NCBI GenBank assembly: GCA_002371295.1
Contig: DFGZ01000102.1
Coordinates: 1-59,514 of the forward strand
Origin: Oribacterium sp. UBA3737
GTDB taxonomy: Bacteria; Bacillota_A; Clostridia; Lachnospirales; Lachnospiraceae
Direction of reading: 5' to 3'
Length of the DNA: 59,514 nucleotides
Under the pieces are notes generated by a model. That model was not told where the DNA came from, searched no databases, and saw only the letters and a program-made list of their open reading frames with translations. The translations under genes and the position numbers were made by a program. Of this stretch, positions 1 to 8,204 are shown piece by piece; the stretch's first letter is position 1, and the number at the start of each line of letters is the position of its first letter.

Positions 1-150
1 TTTATAGGTGTTATAAGGTTTTCTGAAAGATTTTTATATAGTTTAGTAAGTATGAATTGACAAGACGTGATTATGAAGGATTTGAATACCTGAGGTATAG
101 GAGGTATTTCTGAATCATGATTGCAATCAGAAATAAAATGGAGGTTTTGA
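1..150 (+). promoter_or_regulatory. leader of leuDC
   Basis: Noncoding stretch before leuD. A TTGACA at 57-62 could be a -35 box, but the hexamer 17 bases later (ATTTGA) is poor. Two small inverted repeats follow: AATACCT with AGGTATT near 85-110, and TTTCTGA with TCAGAAA around a loop at 107-133. They overlap the region just before the ribosome site GGAGG at 141-145. I see no T-box specifier and no leucine-rich leader peptide, so the mode of control is unclear. The true transcript may begin before the window, since leuA or leuB could lie upstream. Confidence 0.35.
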
Positions 151-642
151 ATGGCTTCATTTACGGGAAAAGTTTTTGTTCTTGGGGATGATATAGATAC
201 CGACATCATCATACCTACAGAGTATCTTGCATTAAAAACTATAGATGATATGCGACAGTACGGATTTTATCCCCTTCGTCCGGAGCTTCCGTCACTGATA
301 CAGAAGGGCGACATAATCGTAGCAGGAAACAATTTCGGCTGCGGCTCATCAAGAGAGCAGGCACCGGAGGTCATTAAAGCCCTTGGAGTCAGCTGTGTTA
401 TCGCGAAGTCCTTTGCAAGAATCTTCTATAGAAATTCTATCAATAACGGACTTCTTCTTATAGAGAGCAGTGATATCCAGGACGTTGTCAGAGAGGGAGA
501 CGAGCTCACAGTTATCCCCGGACAGGAGATTCAGCATAAGGGAGCTTCCTATAAAATTGGCTCCCTCCCGGATAATCTCATGGATATCCTGAATGACGGC
601 GGACTTGTGAACGCAATGAAGAAAAGGAACGGAGTTATATAA
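151..642 (+). CDS. leuD: 3-isopropylmalate dehydratase small subunit
   Basis: Small (swivel-domain) subunit of isopropylmalate isomerase, which converts 2-isopropylmalate to 3-isopropylmalate in leucine synthesis together with LeuC. The 163-residue length is normal for the short clostridial/archaeal-type subunit. Visible family signatures are GDDIDTDIIIP (about 12-22) and the substrate-loop motif GCGSSREQAP (63-72). The start follows a GGAGG at 141-145 with good spacing. LeuC lies 177 bases downstream. The order D before C is the reverse of the common leuCD arrangement. The related homoaconitase or methylmalate dehydratase small subunits share this fold, so the substrate is inferred from family size and partner. 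Confidence 0.9.
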   Translation: MASFTGKVFVLGDDIDTDIIIPTEYLALKTIDDMRQYGFYPLRPELPSLIQKGDIIVAGNNFGCGSSREQAPEVIKALGVSCVIAKSFARIFYRNSINNGLLLIESSDIQDVVREGDELTVIPGQEIQHKGASYKIGSLPDNLMDILNDGGLVNAMKKRNGVI

Positions 643-819
643 CTGCGCCTTGATTTATCGAAACTGATTAGTGGTGTATAGAGGCTGTACATTCGGAAAA
701 GATTATCATCCGGATGTCGGATAAAACAACATCAACGGATGGAAAAACGAATAAATATGTACTGAAGTACAGGCTGATAATAGAACCACAGAACACAGGA
801 CGTTGAATTTGGAGGAAAT
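643..819 (+). other. leuD-leuC spacer
   Basis: A 177-base gap, long for two subunits of one enzyme. It holds a short palindrome, TGTACT-GA-AGTACA at about 756-769, and a ribosome site GGAGG just before the leuC start. I see no convincing terminator, so cotranscription of leuD and leuC is likely. Confidence 0.4.
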
Positions 820-2064
820 ATGGGAGCAACGCTTATTGAGAAGATCATCAGAAGAAACGTTCATGATGATAGTGTGAAGGCCGGAGACATTGTATTTGTA
901 AAGCCGGACAGAGTCATGATTCATGATATTTTCATCCCCTTTGTTGCGGACAAGTTCCGGGAAATGGGATTCAAGAAGGTTTGGGATACCGATAAGGTGG
1001 TCATAATTTACGATCACATGGTTCCTGCCAGTCAGGTGGATGATACAAGACACTTCAGACGCGGTGATGAGTTCGCAAAGGAGCAGGGTATAGAGCATAT
1101 TCACAGGGCTGACGGAGTATGTCATCAGCTCATGCCGGAGCTTCGCTATGCGACACCGGGAGATGTGGTTTTCGGTACGGATTCCCACACGGTTACTTAC
1201 GGCGGCGTGGGAGCCTTTTCAACAGGCATAGGATATACAGAGATGGCCGGGATTCTGGGAACAGGCGAGCTTTGGATAAAGGTGCCGGAGACCATAAGGA
1301 TAAATATTAACGGAAAACTGAGGGAGGGGGTTACCTCCAAGGATATCATTTTAAGGATCATTGGAGATCTTACTGCAGCGGGAGCCACCTATAAGGCTAT
1401 GGAGTTCGCGGGGGATACCATAAGGGAAATGTCTGTTGCATCAAGGCTTACCATGGCAAATATGACCATCGAGGCCGGTGCAAAGTGCGGACTGTTCTAT
1501 CCGGATGAGAAGACAGCTGAGTTTTCGGGAGTGCCCTGTGATGAAGCTCACGGATGCTTCAGGGATGAAGGGGATGGAGACTACGTTCAGGTTCTGAACT
1601 ATAAAGCGGAGGATTTTGTACCGGTAGCGGCGTGTCCGTCACAGGTAGACAAAATAAGGCCGATTTCAGAGCTCAAGGATATAAAGATCGATCAGGTATT
1701 TATCGGTTCATGCACAAACGGACGTCTCGAGGATCTCCGGGCTGCGGCAGAGATACTTAAGGGTAAGCATGTGGCCCCTTATGTAAAGCTCATCATAACT
1801 CCGGCAAGCCGTTCGATCTACATAAAGGCTGTGCAGGAAGGCCTCATGAAAATCTTTAATGATGCCGGGGCCATAATCATGAATCCCGGATGCGGTCTCT
1901 GCTGTGGACGTGCGGGAGGAATACTCACTGACGGAGAGACTGTAGTTGCCACAAACAACAGAAATTTTCTCGGACGCATGGGCACCAATAAGGTCAATAT
2001 TTATCTCGCGTCTCCTGTTACAGCAGCTCATAGTGCGGTGGCGGGATTTGTGACAAGCGGTTGA
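820..2064 (+). CDS. leuC: 3-isopropylmalate dehydratase large subunit
   Basis: Catalytic [4Fe-4S] subunit of isopropylmalate isomerase, an aconitase-superfamily hydro-lyase in leucine synthesis. The 414-residue length fits the shorter LeuC2 (clostridial/archaeal) group rather than the 460-470-residue enterobacterial form. Cluster ligands are visible as the Cys of SCTNGR (297-302) and the two Cys of PGCGLCC (356-362). The GTDSHT substrate motif is at about 119-124. A GGAGG precedes the ATG. It pairs with leuD just upstream. Homoaconitase of the lysine pathway is a close relative and cannot be fully excluded. Confidence 0.9.
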   Translation: MGATLIEKIIRRNVHDDSVKAGDIVFVKPDRVMIHDIFIPFVADKFREMGFKKVWDTDKVVIIYDHMVPASQVDDTRHFRRGDEFAKEQGIEHIHRADGVCHQLMPELRYATPGDVVFGTDSHTVTYGGVGAFSTGIGYTEMAGILGTGELWIKVPETIRININGKLREGVTSKDIILRIIGDLTAAGATYKAMEFAGDTIREMSVASRLTMANMTIEAGAKCGLFYPDEKTAEFSGVPCDEAHGCFRDEGDGDYVQVLNYKAEDFVPVAACPSQVDKIRPISELKDIKIDQVFIGSCTNGRLEDLRAAAEILKGKHVAPYVKLIITPASRSIYIKAVQEGLMKIFNDAGAIIMNPGCGLCCGRAGGILTDGETVVATNNRNFLGRMGTNKVNIYLASPVTAAHSAVAGFVTSG

Positions 2065-2085
2065 AGATATATTTTGTGAAATATC

Positions 2086-2114
2086 TTGTAATCTAGATGA
2101 TTCTAATCTATTAT
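2086..2114 (+). promoter_or_regulatory. putative antitoxin RNA promoter
   Basis: TTGTAA (2086-2091) and TATTAT (2109-2114) are separated by 17 bases, which would start a + strand RNA near 2121. That RNA would run into the terminator at 2171-2211 and be antisense to the 3' end of the toxin gene on the other strand. Confidence 0.5.
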
Positions 2115-2120
2115 TAAGAC

Positions 2121-2213
2121 ATAGAGAGTGCTTGCCGTAGACGGTTAGCCCTTTGACAATTAGGTTAAGATAAACCGCTTAGTTTTCCAGGCTGAGGCGG
2201 TTTATTTTTTTGC
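2121..2213 (+). ncRNA. candidate type I antitoxin RNA
   Basis: A predicted RNA of about 90 nucleotides from the promoter at 2086-2114 to the T-run of the terminator at 2201-2211. Its 3' half overlaps the stop codon and 3' untranslated region of the toxin-like ORF on the opposite strand, the convergent layout of Fst/RNAII and TxpA/RatA systems. Its 5' part (2129-2153) repeats, in the same sense, the 5' leader of the toxin mRNA. Existence of the RNA is inferred from the signals only. Confidence 0.5.
2171..2211. terminator. bidirectional terminator of toxin locus
   Basis: Stem TAAACCGCTTAG with CTGAGGCGGTTTA around a short loop (2171-2204), followed by a T-run on the + strand (2205-2211). On the minus strand it follows the toxin ORF, overlapping its stop codon. 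Confidence 0.7.
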
Positions 2214-2285
2214 AATCTTATAAACAAGACCGATGATAGCAACGATTAAAATTCCAAATTGGAATAAATCAGAATAACTTACCAT
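2202..2285 (-). CDS. short hydrophobic toxin-like peptide
   Basis: A 27-residue ORF on the minus strand, too short for usual ORF calling. It begins MVSYSDLFQFG, continues with a single hydrophobic helix rich in I, L, V and A, and ends in basic residues (YKIAKK). This is the design of holin-like type I toxins (Hol_Tox/TxpA/Fst-like membrane peptides). A perfect AAGGAGG sits at 2291-2297, and an upstream CCTCC could pair with it and hide it, as in translationally silenced type I toxin mRNAs. A convergent candidate antitoxin RNA overlaps its 3' end. Toxicity is an inference from design, not shown. Confidence 0.7.
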   Translation of the reverse strand: MVSYSDLFQFGILIVAIIGLVYKIAKK

Positions 2286-2507
2286 GGAGACCTCCTTCCC
2301 GGAGGGCTTAACAAATCCCTCCAAATAGAGGGCTAACCGCCTACCGCAAGGGCAAGCACCGTTATGAGTGTATCATGAGAATCAGAAGCAGCATATAGTC
2401 TGTTTTTAGACCATATGGTATTCATATAGTTCTATCCTAAACAGGTAATTTCTCTAAATGAGTGTTGTGATATTGCTGAGATGAATATAACGAACTATGT
2501 GGAGTTT

Positions 2508-3623
2508 TTATATTTTCAATTTCAGCTGTCTGATGACAGAGTGAAGATATGCTTCGGCTAAGTCGCCATCCTGAAACAGTTCCTGAGTGAATTGAGCGTA
2601 GGATATCTTGTCTTTATATTCTTTTAAGAGAGTCGGGGAAAAAACCGGCTCGGGTTCCGGAAGAAAGATACCTGATACCTTCTGGTAACATGTTTTTGCA
2701 GTGGCCTTCTTTCTGTGGCTTTTGTCTACGAATTCAGCCAGAGACTTGTGTATGGCTCTGTCCTCCACGGGGAGGTAATAGTAGTCACTGTAGTTTGGAT
2801 AGAAGAACTTTAGCTCTCCTTCATATAGGTCTATGCAAAGGTTGAGCTCCGGGCCGGAAAGATTTATAAACCAGTTTTCGAGGTTTACGTCGATTGGTAT
2901 AGGCACTGAGATTTCTGTCGTTTCATTGTCCGAATCCCTGAAGCAGCTGTACCTGAGACTTAAAACCCGCCGGTTGTCTGTGGGGCGTTTCACTACTTCC
3001 TGTGACAGTAATGAAAAGTCAGCCTTTAAAGCGTAGATGTAGTTCAGTATAGGAAGCACATTCGGCATATTTTCGATATCTTCGAAGTTGTGAAGCAGGA
3101 GACAGTCCAGCAAGTCCTGAGACCTGTCTTTCTGCCACTGAAAGTAGACATTGATGAGTTCCCCACCTGAAAACCTGTCTTCACGATTTATCCCCAGGAA
3201 CTTTTCACAGGTCTTAAGCTTCAGGTTTTCAAGGCCCAGAAGCTTTTTCAGAGGTCTGATCTTTTTCAGAATGTCATAGCTCTCAACACCGTCAAAGGTG
3301 CAGGGCAGTCCATACTGCTCAGTCATATGTGCAAGGAAGGGAATGTCAAAGCCGTCTCCGTTAAAGGATATAAGCACCTTTTTTGAAGACAAAAGGGTGA
3401 AAAAGTTTTCGAGTACTGTGACTTCGTCTGCTACGTCCTCGCAAAAATACTGTATGAGCTTCCAGCCGTCATCATAAGTCAGGAGACCTATAAGGTAAAG
3501 CCCTGATTTCCATGATGAGAGACCGGTGGTTTCTATATCAAAGAACATGATGTCTTCCACCGGAGCTATAAGAGACAAATCAAATGCTGTTGTCAGTTCT
3601 ATGTTTTTTTCTATTCGAAGCAA
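2508..3623 (-). CDS. DnaQ-like exonuclease (YprB/RNase H-like family)
   Basis: A 3'-5' exonuclease-fold protein of the YprB-like ribonuclease H group. Motif I is FFDIETTGL (around residues 27-35), motif II lies in SFNGDGFDIPFL (about 106-117) and a late HNFEDIENM supplies the last acidic residue, so the metal-binding set seems complete. The C-terminal half has no domain I recognise, although YprB homologues carry a TPR-like tail. I take the TTG at 3623 as start because AAAGGA lies 5-6 bases before it; a TTG at 3644 is possible. It is divergent from ruvAB. The nucleic acid substrate is unknown. Confidence 0.75.
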   Translation of the reverse strand: MLRIEKNIELTTAFDLSLIAPVEDIMFFDIETTGLSSWKSGLYLIGLLTYDDGWKLIQYFCEDVADEVTVLENFFTLLSSKKVLISFNGDGFDIPFLAHMTEQYGLPCTFDGVESYDILKKIRPLKKLLGLENLKLKTCEKFLGINREDRFSGGELINVYFQWQKDRSQDLLDCLLLHNFEDIENMPNVLPILNYIYALKADFSLLSQEVVKRPTDNRRVLSLRYSCFRDSDNETTEISVPIPIDVNLENWFINLSGPELNLCIDLYEGELKFFYPNYSDYYYLPVEDRAIHKSLAEFVDKSHRKKATAKTCYQKVSGIFLPEPEPVFSPTLLKEYKDKISYAQFTQELFQDGDLAEAYLHSVIRQLKLKI

Positions 3624-3790
3624 AATAATCCTTTCTCTCAGCAAAACAAATTGTCATAATGAATAGGGTCATGTACGGTTCAATATTTGATCCTTTAAAA
3701 CGTTATGACCATCAGAAAAATCCGATTGAGTCCTGACCGACAGACCGAGTCTAACACAGTATGGAAGGATGGTCAAAAGGATATGTGGCA

Positions 3791-3819
3791 TTCACAGAAC
3801 ATTTGTGCTAACATACTGT
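3791..3819 (+). promoter_or_regulatory. putative ruvA promoter
   Basis: TTCACA (3791-3796), 17-base spacer, TACTGT (3814-3819). Transcription would start near 3826, directly at the foot of the hairpin at 3829-3888. Match to consensus is moderate. Confidence 0.35.
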
Positions 3820-3828
3820 ATAAGTCCA

Positions 3829-3888
3829 GTATCAGGCGGCAGCCTATCCTCACAAGCTTGCTTGTGAGGGGAGGCTGACATCTGATAC
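3829..3888 (+). repeat. long hairpin in ruvA leader
   Basis: Three stacked stems are visible: GTATCAG with CTGATAC (outer), AGCCT with AGGCT (middle) and CCTCACAAGC with GCTTGTGAGG (inner, two-base loop). There is no T-run behind it, so it is unlikely to be a terminator. It would form the 5' end of the ruvA mRNA. Confidence 0.75.
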
Positions 3889-3929
3889 GACACAGGAACA
3901 TTTTTATATTGATTTATCGGGAGATAGTA

Positions 3930-4559
3930 ATGATCAGTTTTATACATGGAGAACTGGCTGAAATACAGGAAGGAATGGTGGTTGTGGAGGCTTCGGGAGT
4001 CGGATACGGGATCAGAGTACCGGCCACCGTCATCGGAGCACTTCCTTCCATAGGAGAAGAGGTTAAGATATATACGTATTTTTCTGTAACACAGAACGGA
4101 GTAGAGCTATGCGGCTTCCTTAGTCCTGAGGACAGGGAGATGTTTACCATGCTTCTTACTGTAAGCGGTGTGGGTCCCAAGGGAGCCCTGGGCATACTGA
4201 GTGCCATGACACCGGATGATCTCAGGATGGCCATCGTTACCGGAGACAGTAAGGCTATTTCTAGAGCTCCCGGAGTCGGAAGCAAGACCGCCCAGAGAAT
4301 AGTTATAGATCTGAAGGATAAGCTTGATGCAACGGAAGTTTTCAGCACAGCTTTGGATCATGGCTCATCCGGTGGAAGTTCAGCCTTTACGGGAGCTGCC
4401 ATGGCACACAGTGCCCAGAGAGAAGCTGTGGAGGCTCTTGCTGCTTTGGGATATTCGGAGACAGAGGCGAGCCGTGCAGTGAAGAAGGTGGAGATCACAG
4501 CAGATATGACAGTTGATCAGATACTGAAGCTGGCACTGAAGAACCTGAGTTTTCTGTGA
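3930..4559 (+). CDS. ruvA: Holliday junction DNA helicase subunit RuvA
   Basis: RuvA tetramers bind Holliday junctions and load RuvB rings for branch migration. The 209-residue protein starts MISFIHGELAE, has the N-terminal OB-fold, then helix-hairpin-helix motifs (VSGVGPKGALG near 80-90 and APGVGSKTAQR near 115-125), and a C-terminal domain (from about 155) that contacts RuvB, ending in DQILKLALKNL. I chose ATG 3930 over an upstream TTG because a GGGAG lies 7 bases before it and it matches the conserved family start. ruvB follows after 138 bases. Confidence 0.95.
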   Translation: MISFIHGELAEIQEGMVVVEASGVGYGIRVPATVIGALPSIGEEVKIYTYFSVTQNGVELCGFLSPEDREMFTMLLTVSGVGPKGALGILSAMTPDDLRMAIVTGDSKAISRAPGVGSKTAQRIVIDLKDKLDATEVFSTALDHGSSGGSSAFTGAAMAHSAQREAVEALAALGYSETEASRAVKKVEITADMTVDQILKLALKNLSFL

Positions 4560-4697
4560 TTGGATTATCCGAAAAACCCGAACTTTATTATGGTGGGATT
4601 AATCAGAAGAATCTGTTATTTCTATAGTTGGATAATCAGAATAATCTATATTTAGCATTTTTTACAGATAAAGTATTTTTATCAGAAGGAAATATAA

Positions 4698-5711
4698 TTG
4701 ATGGAACGTCGCATTATAAATACAGATGAAACGGTTGAAGACAGACAGCTTGAGCCGAAGATAAGACCTCAGAAGCTTGATGACTACATCGGCCAGTCAA
4801 AGCTCAAAGAAATGATGAAGGTCTACATAACTGCAGCCAAAAACAGGGGAGAATCCCTGGATCACTGCCTGTTTTACGGTCCCCCGGGTCTGGGAAAGAC
4901 TACAATTTCAAACATTATCGCCAATGAACTTGGAGTTAATATAAAGGTGACCTCCGGTCCTGCCATCGAAAAGCCCGGAGAGATTGCAGCTATTCTTAAC
5001 GGCCTCTCAGAGGGGGATGTGCTTTTTGTGGATGAGATACACAGACTGAACCGTCAGGTGGAAGAGGTTCTGTATCCTGCCATGGAAGATTTTGCCATAG
5101 ACATCATGCTCGGCAAGGATGCAACAGCCAGGTCCATAAGACTTGATCTTCCTCACTTCACACTCATCGGAGCCACCACAAGGGCGGGACTTTTGTCTGC
5201 GCCTCTCAGAGACCGATTCGGAATCATATCAAAGCTTGAGTTCTATAATAAGGAAGAGCTTATGGACATAGTTCTTCGTTCTGCTCATGTGCTTAATGTT
5301 GAGATAGATGATGAGGGTGCCGAGAGAATAGCATTAAGATCCAGAGGAACACCTCGACTTGCCAACAGACTGTTAAAGAGAGTAAGAGACTTTGCAGATG
5401 TAAAGTATGGTGGACGCATAACCAGAGAAGCGGCGGATATGGCTCTTGATATACTCGACGTTGATAAGCTTGGTCTTGACCAGAATGACAGAACCTATCT
5501 TTGCACCATCATTGAAAAGTTCAACGGAGGACCTGTGGGGGTTGAAACCCTTGCGGCAGCTCTGGGAGAAGACAGCGGCACCATAGAGGACGTATATGAA
5601 CCATATCTTTTGATGAATGGCCTCATAAATCGTACACCGAGGGGGCGTGTGGCAACTCCAAATGCATACAGACATCTGGGGATACCCCATCAGGAAACCA
5701 TGGAACTTTGA
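4698..5711 (+). CDS. ruvB: Holliday junction DNA helicase subunit RuvB
   Basis: AAA+ motor of branch migration, working as hexameric rings with RuvA. Walker [10 protein letters not shown] (about 61-69), Walker B LFVDEIHR (109-116), sensor I GATTRAG (158-164), the APLRDRFG arginine region (168-175) and the C-terminal winged helix ([17 protein letters not shown]) are all present. The length of 336-337 is typical. AAGGA at 4686-4690 gives 7-base spacing to TTG 4698 and 10 to ATG 4701, so the start is uncertain by one codon. The ruvA-ruvB gap (4560-4697) holds no clear terminator. Confidence 0.95.
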   Translation: MMERRIINTDETVEDRQLEPKIRPQKLDDYIGQSKLKEMMKVYITAAKNRGESLDHCLFYGPPGLGKTTISNIIANELGVNIKVTSGPAIEKPGEIAAILNGLSEGDVLFVDEIHRLNRQVEEVLYPAMEDFAIDIMLGKDATARSIRLDLPHFTLIGATTRAGLLSAPLRDRFGIISKLEFYNKEELMDIVLRSAHVLNVEIDDEGAERIALRSRGTPRLANRLLKRVRDFADVKYGGRITREAADMALDILDVDKLGLDQNDRTYLCTIIEKFNGGPVGVETLAAALGEDSGTIEDVYEPYLLMNGLINRTPRGRVATPNAYRHLGIPHQETMEL

Positions 5712-5807
5712 TTTTGGAATGATGGAAGCTATATGTTTTTAGGTGAGGTCTGGGAATCATTTGTCAGGATAGGGCATGTATGTTTATATAGAGACGAGGA
5801 ATAAACT

Positions 5808-6065
5808 ATGGCATTTATCGGAATTCTTATAGCTGACTTGATAATATTCGGCCTTTTTATTGCAGCTATATGCGGAGTTTTTATAGTGGTCTGGGGTATA
5901 GCCGCTATTATAGGAGGCATAGTGCTGTCCGGGAAGAAACAAGAGGTTAATTTAGGATCAAAGAAAAGAATTATAGGCATAGCACTGATCATTGCAGGGG
6001 TGGCTGTAGTTGTTCCGGTAGGGTACTTTGTTTTCAAGTTGCTTCAGATGTTTGGATTAATCTGA
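5808..6065 (+). CDS. small two-helix membrane protein
   Basis: An 85-residue protein that I do not recognise. It has a long hydrophobic stretch at about 3-40 (rich in I, A, G and V), a short charged loop KKQEVNLGSKKR (about 43-55), and a second hydrophobic helix at about 56-82. A GAGGA lies 8 bases before the ATG and codon use resembles its neighbours, so it is likely real. It lies between ruvB and zapA. Function unknown. Confidence 0.6.
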   Translation: MAFIGILIADLIIFGLFIAAICGVFIVVWGIAAIIGGIVLSGKKQEVNLGSKKRIIGIALIIAGVAVVVPVGYFVFKLLQMFGLI

Positions 6066-6181
6066 AAGATTTCAGTTTTTTTGAGTTTAGCCGATGCTCT
6101 GTGGTACAATGGTCATATGTTGTGAAGATTTATATGCTGCGGTGCCGAGAGGGTGTGTTTTAGGCGTTTTGGTCCGCAGAT

Positions 6182-6210
6182 TTGACAAAACTACGGTTGT
6201 GTAGTAATAT
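6182..6210 (+). promoter_or_regulatory. promoter of zapA
   Basis: TTGACA (6182-6187), 17-base spacer, TAATAT (6205-6210): a near-perfect sigma-A promoter. Start would be near 6217, giving a leader of about 65 bases to zapA. Confidence 0.7.
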
Positions 6211-6283
6211 TCGGTGTATTTTTGCCGATGTCTGAAATAGACATTGGCATGATGTTTACCAGGAAAGAACAGAGATTAAACCT

Positions 6284-6730
6284 ATGGCAGAGAAAAACAC
6301 AGTAGAAGTTGTTATCGATGGAAAAATTTATCAGCTTTCGGGAAATGCTACCGAGGGATATATGCATGAAGTGGCAAGCTATCTTAACCAGAAGATTTAT
6401 GACCTGAAGCGTCAGATTTCAAGCTACAACAAGATGGATGACAACCTTAAGGCATTACTGCTGGAGATCAATATCTGTGATGATCTTTTCCGTGAGCAGG
6501 AGAAGACCCGCAGGTTTGAAAGAGAAAAGGATGAGGCAGAGCGTGAGAGCTATAGCGTTAAGCATGATCAGGTGAAGCTTCAGATCAAGCTGGAGAATAC
6601 TCTCAAGGAGTTGGAGAATACCCAGAAGAGACTTGCTGAGCTCGAAGCCAGGGAGGCTGTCAGAGAGGCGAAGGAAAAGGCTCTTGCCGATGACAGGGTA
6701 TCGTCTATCATCACCGGAGTCAGGAAGTAG
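6284..6730 (+). CDS. zapA: cell division protein ZapA
   Basis: ZapA binds FtsZ and bundles filaments at the division ring. The protein has the ZapA N-terminal head (VEVVIDGKIYQLSG, then the YLNQKI helix at about 34-39) and a long charged coiled coil from about 60 to 135. At 148 residues it is longer than the roughly 85-110 residues of classic ZapA, because of the extended coiled coil (ELENTQKRLAELEAREA). It starts its own transcript (promoter at 6182) and precedes U32, SEDS and PBP genes, a division and wall-growth neighbourhood. Confidence 0.85.
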   Translation: MAEKNTVEVVIDGKIYQLSGNATEGYMHEVASYLNQKIYDLKRQISSYNKMDDNLKALLLEINICDDLFREQEKTRRFEREKDEAERESYSVKHDQVKLQIKLENTLKELENTQKRLAELEAREAVREAKEKALADDRVSSIITGVRK

Positions 6731-6770
6731 GATGGCATAAGAGGGCGAAGCGCGAAACGATTCTATATCG

Positions 6771-6790
6771 ACTTTTGACACTCTCATCTT
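6771..6790 (-). repeat. dispersed hairpin-element copy a (partial)
   Basis: Read on the minus strand this is AAGATGAGAGTGTCAAAAGT, matching the left half of the repeat seen in full at 50642-50679 and 59156-59188. It lies 31 bases before the next gene. Confidence 0.55.
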
Positions 6791-6821
6791 ATTATGACAC
6801 TGACACAGAATTACAAAAGTT

Positions 6822-8204
6822 ATGAAAATAAAAAGAGACAGACGTGTGGAGCTGCTTGCGCCGGCAGGCTCCTTTAAATCAGTCGTGGCGGCAGTTAATG
6901 CCGGTGCCGATGCCATATATATGGGTGGCCGGAAGTTTGGCGCACGTGCCTATGCAGATTCTGCAAAGGCTTCGGAGGAAGATATGGTGATGGAGGCCAT
7001 CCGTTACTGTCATCTTTTTTCGGTAAAACTATATATGACTGTGAATATACTCTTTAAGGATTTTGAACTTAAAGAGCTTTTTTCGTATATAAAACCGTAT
7101 TATGAGGCCGGAGTGGACGGACTCATAATGCAGGATCTCGGTGCGGTAAAGAAGATAAGGGAATGGTTTCCGGATCTGGAGGTCCATGCCAGCACACAGG
7201 AGACCATCTCCGGTGTGAACGGGGCACGTATGGCCCGGAAGTTCGGAATGACGAGAGCTGTCTGCAGCAGAGAGCTGAGCCTTTCCGAGATTAAGCGGAT
7301 ACATGATGAGACCGGAATGGAGCTGGAGGTATTCTGCCACGGTGCCATGTGCTATAGTTTCTCGGGCGCATGCTTCATGTCTTCACTTCTGGGAGGAAGA
7401 TCGGGAAACAGAGGGCGCTGTGCCGGAACCTGCAGACTTTGCTATGAGGCCATAAGTCACGGAGAGACAGCTCTGGGGGCGGGAGCCAAAGCCGGAACAG
7501 GGGATGAGTTCCATAAAAAGGGATATTTCCTCAGCATGAAGGACATGCAGACCATAGACCTCTTGCCGGAGCTCATCGAGGCGGGAGCCTACAGCTTTAA
7601 GATAGAAGGACGCATGAAGTCCCCTATATATACTGCCGGAGTGGTCAGCGTTTACAGAAAGTATCTTGATCTCGCCTTGAGGTATCTGGACGGTGAGCTG
7701 AAAAGCTATACTGTGGATCCCGATGATGTGAAGATTCTCAGAGAAGTCTTTGACAGAGGCGGAGTCACAAGCTACTTAAAGAAGCATAACGGCGCAGATA
7801 TGATAGCCATAGAGGAAAAGAAGTTCCGTGAGGTTGAGAAAACGGTTCTCGATCATATAAGCAGCACTTACATAGACAGGAACAGAACCCTTAAGCTGGA
7901 TGCGGATATCAGGCTCACAGTGGGGGCACCTGTTGTGCTGACACTAAGTGATGCAAAGGGCAGGATGGTCACAGTGGTTTCCGGGGATGAGGTCTTACCT
8001 GCGGAAAGCCATCCTATGGAAGCGGAAAGCATTGAAACAAAGCTCCGTAAGACAGGTGGAACAGTATTTACTTTTGGGTCTGTCAGTGTCTCTCTGGAAG
8101 GGGATATTTTCTACCCGGTAGGAAAGCTGAACCAGCTGAGAAGAGAAGCTCTCGACATGTATGAAGAGGAGATTTTAAGTGAGTCAAAGAGACAACTTGT
8201 CTAA
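6822..8204 (+). CDS. U32 family protein (TrhP/YrrO-like)
   Basis: A peptidase-U32-fold protein; characterised relatives (TrhP/YrrO/YegQ) act in prephenate-dependent hydroxylation of tRNA U34, and RlhA in 23S rRNA hydroxylation, rather than proteolysis. Starts RVELLAPAGS, then GADAIYMGG (about 31-39), the EVFCHGAMCYSFSGAC motif (about 170-185) and the Cys cluster RCAGTCRLCY (about 199-208). KIEGRMKSP (about 262-270) is also typical. The C-terminal third (from 350) is a beta-rich extension. The 3' end overlaps the next gene by 26 bases. Which RNA it modifies cannot be told from sequence. Confidence 0.8.
   Translation: MKIKRDRRVELLAPAGSFKSVVAAVNAGADAIYMGGRKFGARAYADSAKASEEDMVMEAIRYCHLFSVKLYMTVNILFKDFELKELFSYIKPYYEAGVDGLIMQDLGAVKKIREWFPDLEVHASTQETISGVNGARMARKFGMTRAVCSRELSLSEIKRIHDETGMELEVFCHGAMCYSFSGACFMSSLLGGRSGNRGRCAGTCRLCYEAISHGETALGAGAKAGTGDEFHKKGYFLSMKDMQTIDLLPELIEAGAYSFKIEGRMKSPIYTAGVVSVYRKYLDLALRYLDGELKSYTVDPDDVKILREVFDRGGVTSYLKKHNGADMIAIEEKKFREVEKTVLDHISSTYIDRNRTLKLDADIRLTVGAPVVLTLSDAKGRMVTVVSGDEVLPAESHPMEAESIETKLRKTGGTVFTFGSVSVSLEGDIFYPVGKLNQLRREALDMYEEEILSESKRQLV

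Larger units (their letters stand above)
2129..2361. repeat. inverted repeats flanking the toxin locus
   Basis: The left arm at 2129-2153 begins GTGCTTGCCGTAGACGG and ends in GGTTAGCCCT. The right arm at 2328-2359 reads nearly the same on the other strand (GTGCTTGCC...GGCGGTTAGCCCT), with a few extra bases. The arms enclose the terminator, toxin ORF and ribosome site. Because the arms are inverted, both convergent RNAs would carry the same 5' sequence. Confidence 0.75.

Noticed and set aside
3829..3888. SRP RNA or other known small RNA
   Set aside because: The GGAA-loop and conserved SRP bulge sequences are absent.
3914..4361. Long open frames on the minus strand inside ruvA
   Set aside because: They are shadows of ruvA; no ribosome site and no protein-like composition.
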